Source: Flavobacteriales bacterium (GTDB lineage Bacteria; Bacteroidota; Bacteroidia; Flavobacteriales_F; PHOS-HE28). From it: 35,788 nucleotides of DNA. The DNA lies in NCBI GenBank assembly GCA_016788485.1, contig JAEUSV010000149.1:1-35788 (forward strand). The letters run 5' to 3'. This document shows positions 34,037 through 35,788 of the stretch, in pieces (positions within the stretch are counted from its first letter, which is position 1; every line of letters begins with the position of its first letter). A model generated the notes under the pieces. It was given only the letters and a program-made list of their open reading frames with translations, did no database searches and was not told where the DNA came from. Position numbers and translations under genes: made by a program.

Positions 34037-34804
34037 ATGTCCCGCCTGGTCCGCCCCTTCCTGCTGCTGCTCCTCTGGCTGCCGCTGCACGCGAGCGCCC
34101 AGTTGCAGAACTGGAACCCCGAACCGTGGGTCACGGACCAGGGCCTTCTCTTCCGCAACGACCTCGATTTCTACCTGAACAGCTACAGCAAGGAGGAGAT
34201 CAAGTTCATGCGAAAGCAGGTGAACATCTGGCGCATGAACTGGGACAAGGTGATCCAGGCCACCATCGACGACCTGCGCGCATACAGCGAAGGCCGCGGA
34301 TTCGATGAACAGGTGCATGGCATCGACCTGGTCGACGCACGGAGCGGAACGCGCTACGACCTGCTCGCCGACACTGGTCGGGTGCGTGTGTTCATGTTCG
34401 TGAGCCTCACCAACCCGCCCGCGCGCATGCAGGCGCCCCACTGGGACAAGCTCGCGGCCAAGTACGACCCCGCCAAAGTGCACCTCTTCACCGTGTACGG
34501 GCGCGAGCTGCATCCCGGCGACCGCAAGGAGTACAAGTACTGGCCCGCGCCCAAGAGCGAGGACGAGAAGCGCGCCTATGCCAAGGAGTTCGCGCAGCTC
34601 ACCGGCATGCCCGTACTGGTCGACGGCCTCAACGACGCGGTCTTCGATGCCTATGGGCGCGCGCCCAACGGGGCCTACGTCATCGATGGAAGCGGCCGCC
34701 TCATCTTCCATGGCACCTGGGCCGACCACCGGAAGATCGAGCACATCCTGGACACCCTGCTCAAGTGGGAGGCCGCCGGCAGGCCCCGCAAGCTCCCCGA
34801 CTAG
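34037..34804 (+). CDS. Exported deiodinase-like thioredoxin-fold protein lacking all cysteines
   Basis: 255 residues. Signal peptide 1-22 (ASA-Q). A helical N-terminal region (about 45-90) is followed by a thioredoxin-like domain (about 100-245). Parallels with iodothyronine deiodinases by eye: FVSLTNPP (121-128) against their GSCTUPP active-site loop, VYGRELHPGD (153-162) against VYIEEAHPSD, then MPVLVDGLNDAVFDAYGRAPNGAYVIDGSGRL cut into the PVVVD...AYGALPERLYVI pattern. Here the positions of the active Cys/Sec are L124 and N126, and the whole protein has no cysteine, so normal redox chemistry is impossible. It may be a binding or structural relative. Family call is moderate; it could be another redoxin branch. 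Confidence 0.62.
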   Translation: MSRLVRPFLLLLLWLPLHASAQLQNWNPEPWVTDQGLLFRNDLDFYLNSYSKEEIKFMRKQVNIWRMNWDKVIQATIDDLRAYSEGRGFDEQVHGIDLVDARSGTRYDLLADTGRVRVFMFVSLTNPPARMQAPHWDKLAAKYDPAKVHLFTVYGRELHPGDRKEYKYWPAPKSEDEKRAYAKEFAQLTGMPVLVDGLNDAVFDAYGRAPNGAYVIDGSGRLIFHGTWADHRKIEHILDTLLKWEAAGRPRKLPD

Positions 34805-34820
34805 TCCGCCGTTCGCGGAC
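34804..34820. terminator. Weak hairpin between convergent genes
   Basis: GTCCGC and GCGGAC form a 6-bp stem with a CGTTC loop in the 38-base gap between the deiodinase-like gene and the MATE gene. No T run; it could slow transcription from either side. Confidence 0.2.
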
Positions 34821-34842
34821 CCGGACACCGTCCTGCGCTTCC

Positions 34843-35788
34843 TTACACCTTCACCTTCCTCCAGGCACCGCGCTGGAAAAGCACACCGCTGAGCACGGCC
34901 AGCGCGCTCTCGCTGATCGCCACCGCGGCGAACACCCCCGTGGGACCCCAGCCCAATAGCTTGGCCAGCCACCACGCCAGCGGGATCTCGAGGAGCCAGA
35001 AGCACACCACGTTCATCCAGGTGGGGGTGAGCGAATCGCCGGCGCCATTGAACGCCTGGGCGAACACCATCCCATAGCCGTAGAACAGGTAGCCCAGGCT
35101 GATGATGCGCAGGGCGTCCACCGCATAGCCATCGGCCGCGGGCGTCTGCTGGAAGAAGGAGACGAGCCAGGGCGCGGTGAGCCAGAAGAAGGCGGCCACC
35201 GACACCATGAAGAGCGCGTTGTAGTGGCCGCACAGCCAGGTGCTGCGCGCCGCGCGATCGGGATGGCCGGCACCGAGGTTCTGCCCCACCAGTGTGGCCG
35301 CCGCGTTCGCCAGGCCCCAACCCGGCAGCAGCGTGAAGATGATGATGCGCACCGCCACGAAATAGCCCGCCGTGGCATCCGTGCCCGACTCCGACACGAT
35401 GCGCACCAGGAACACCCAGCTCGCGCTGGCGATCAGGAACTGGCCCACGCCACCGGCCGAGATGCGCACGATGTTCACCAGCACCTCGCGCACCGGCCGC
35501 AGGTCCGGCCAGCGCACCGCGAAGGGACCGCCGGCACGGGTGAGGTGGTACACCTGGTAGGCAACGCCGCAGCACCGTCCGATGGTGGTGGCCACCGCGG
35601 CGCCCGTCACTCCGAGCTCGGGGAAGGGACCTATACCGAAGATCAGCAGGGGGTCGAGCACGATGTTGATGGCGTTGGCCAGGCCCAGCGACCAGAGGGC
35701 CATGTAGGCCGCGCCCGCCCCGCGGAAGATGGCGTTGATGGCGAAGAGCAGCATGATCACCACGTTGCTCGCCATCATGATGCGCGTG
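34843..35788 (-). CDS. MATE family efflux transporter, C-terminal part (cut by right edge)
   Basis: The frame is open from the right edge to the stop at 34843, about 315 residues. Hydrophobic helices with AIFRGAGAAYMALWSLGLANAINIVLDPLLIFG, GVTGAAVATTIGR, GWGLANAAATLVGQNLGAGHPDRA and AQAFNGAGDSLTPTW are hallmarks of the MatE fold (multidrug and toxin extrusion; drug/Na+ or H+ antiport at the inner membrane). The GVTGAAVAT and LVGQNLGAG segments occur once in each half of the full protein, so the first two or three helices of about twelve are missing. The internal ATG at 35778 is not the start, because in-frame codons continue to the edge. Confidence 0.88.
   Translation of the reverse strand, partial: TRIMMASNVVIMLLFAINAIFRGAGAAYMALWSLGLANAINIVLDPLLIFGIGPFPELGVTGAAVATTIGRCCGVAYQVYHLTRAGGPFAVRWPDLRPVREVLVNIVRISAGGVGQFLIASASWVFLVRIVSESGTDATAGYFVAVRIIIFTLLPGWGLANAAATLVGQNLGAGHPDRAARSTWLCGHYNALFMVSVAAFFWLTAPWLVSFFQQTPAADGYAVDALRIISLGYLFYGYGMVFAQAFNGAGDSLTPTWMNVVCFWLLEIPLAWWLAKLLGWGPTGVFAAVAISESALAVLSGVLFQRGAWRKVKV

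Overview
The window looks like an ordinary chromosomal stretch from a GC-rich member of the Bacteroidota, probably Flavobacteriales-like (lineage is inferred; no marker gene was compared). Four things support this. Two secreted proteins end in type IX secretion system (T9SS) sorting domains, one of type A and one of type B. There is a TPR/PD40/OmpA protein of the PorE kind and a stand-alone MnmD methyltransferase. Shine-Dalgarno sequences are missing, and boxes resembling the Bacteroidota -7 promoter element TAnnTTTG lie close upstream of many start codons. I see no rRNA, tRNA, CRISPR array, IS element, phage gene or attachment site. Coding density is high: no gene-free stretch exceeds about 150 bases.

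Layout, left to right. 1-3750 (minus strand): the start of an unknown protein cut by the left edge, the ABC-F translation factor EttA, and a GT-C-fold membrane glycosyltransferase-like protein. 3804-5193 (plus): MurQ, the MurNAc-6-phosphate etherase, coupled to an unknown acidic protein. 5198-9066 (minus): a small outer-membrane barrel, a Nudix hydrolase, MnmD, and a PorE-like TPR/PD40/OmpA protein. 9183-14091 (plus): an M42 aminopeptidase with a membrane protein and a GNAT acetyltransferase in one tight operon, a lipoprotein S9 peptidase, and a DinB-like protein. 14226-19537 (plus): two large T9SS cargo proteins, one with a CotH kinase domain and one with three 230-residue DUF4397 repeats. 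19671-22027: a MerR/B12 regulator with the CarH photoreceptor signature, convergent with a GlcD-type FAD oxidase. 22152-26321 (plus): a fibre-like secreted repeat protein, then a bestrophin channel and an MFS transporter. 26421-33373 (plus): a DPP-IV-type S9 peptidase followed by three tandem POT peptide transporters. 33436-34804 (plus): two exported thioredoxin-fold proteins, one of them a cysteine-free relative of iodothyronine deiodinases. 34843-35788 (minus): a MATE transporter cut by the right edge.

The main functional theme is peptide use. Two exported S9 peptidases and an M42 aminopeptidase sit in the same window as three POT symporters, and the DPP-IV gene lies directly upstream of the POT operon. 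A second theme is the cell surface: two T9SS cargo proteins, a fibre-like protein, an outer-membrane barrel and the PorE-like protein. I found no convincing wholly new system. The best leads are the light-sensor-type MerR beside a repeat-built surface protein with a large palindrome in its promoter region, the cysteine-free deiodinase-like protein, the peptidase/triple-POT cluster, and the very short promoter-to-start distances.
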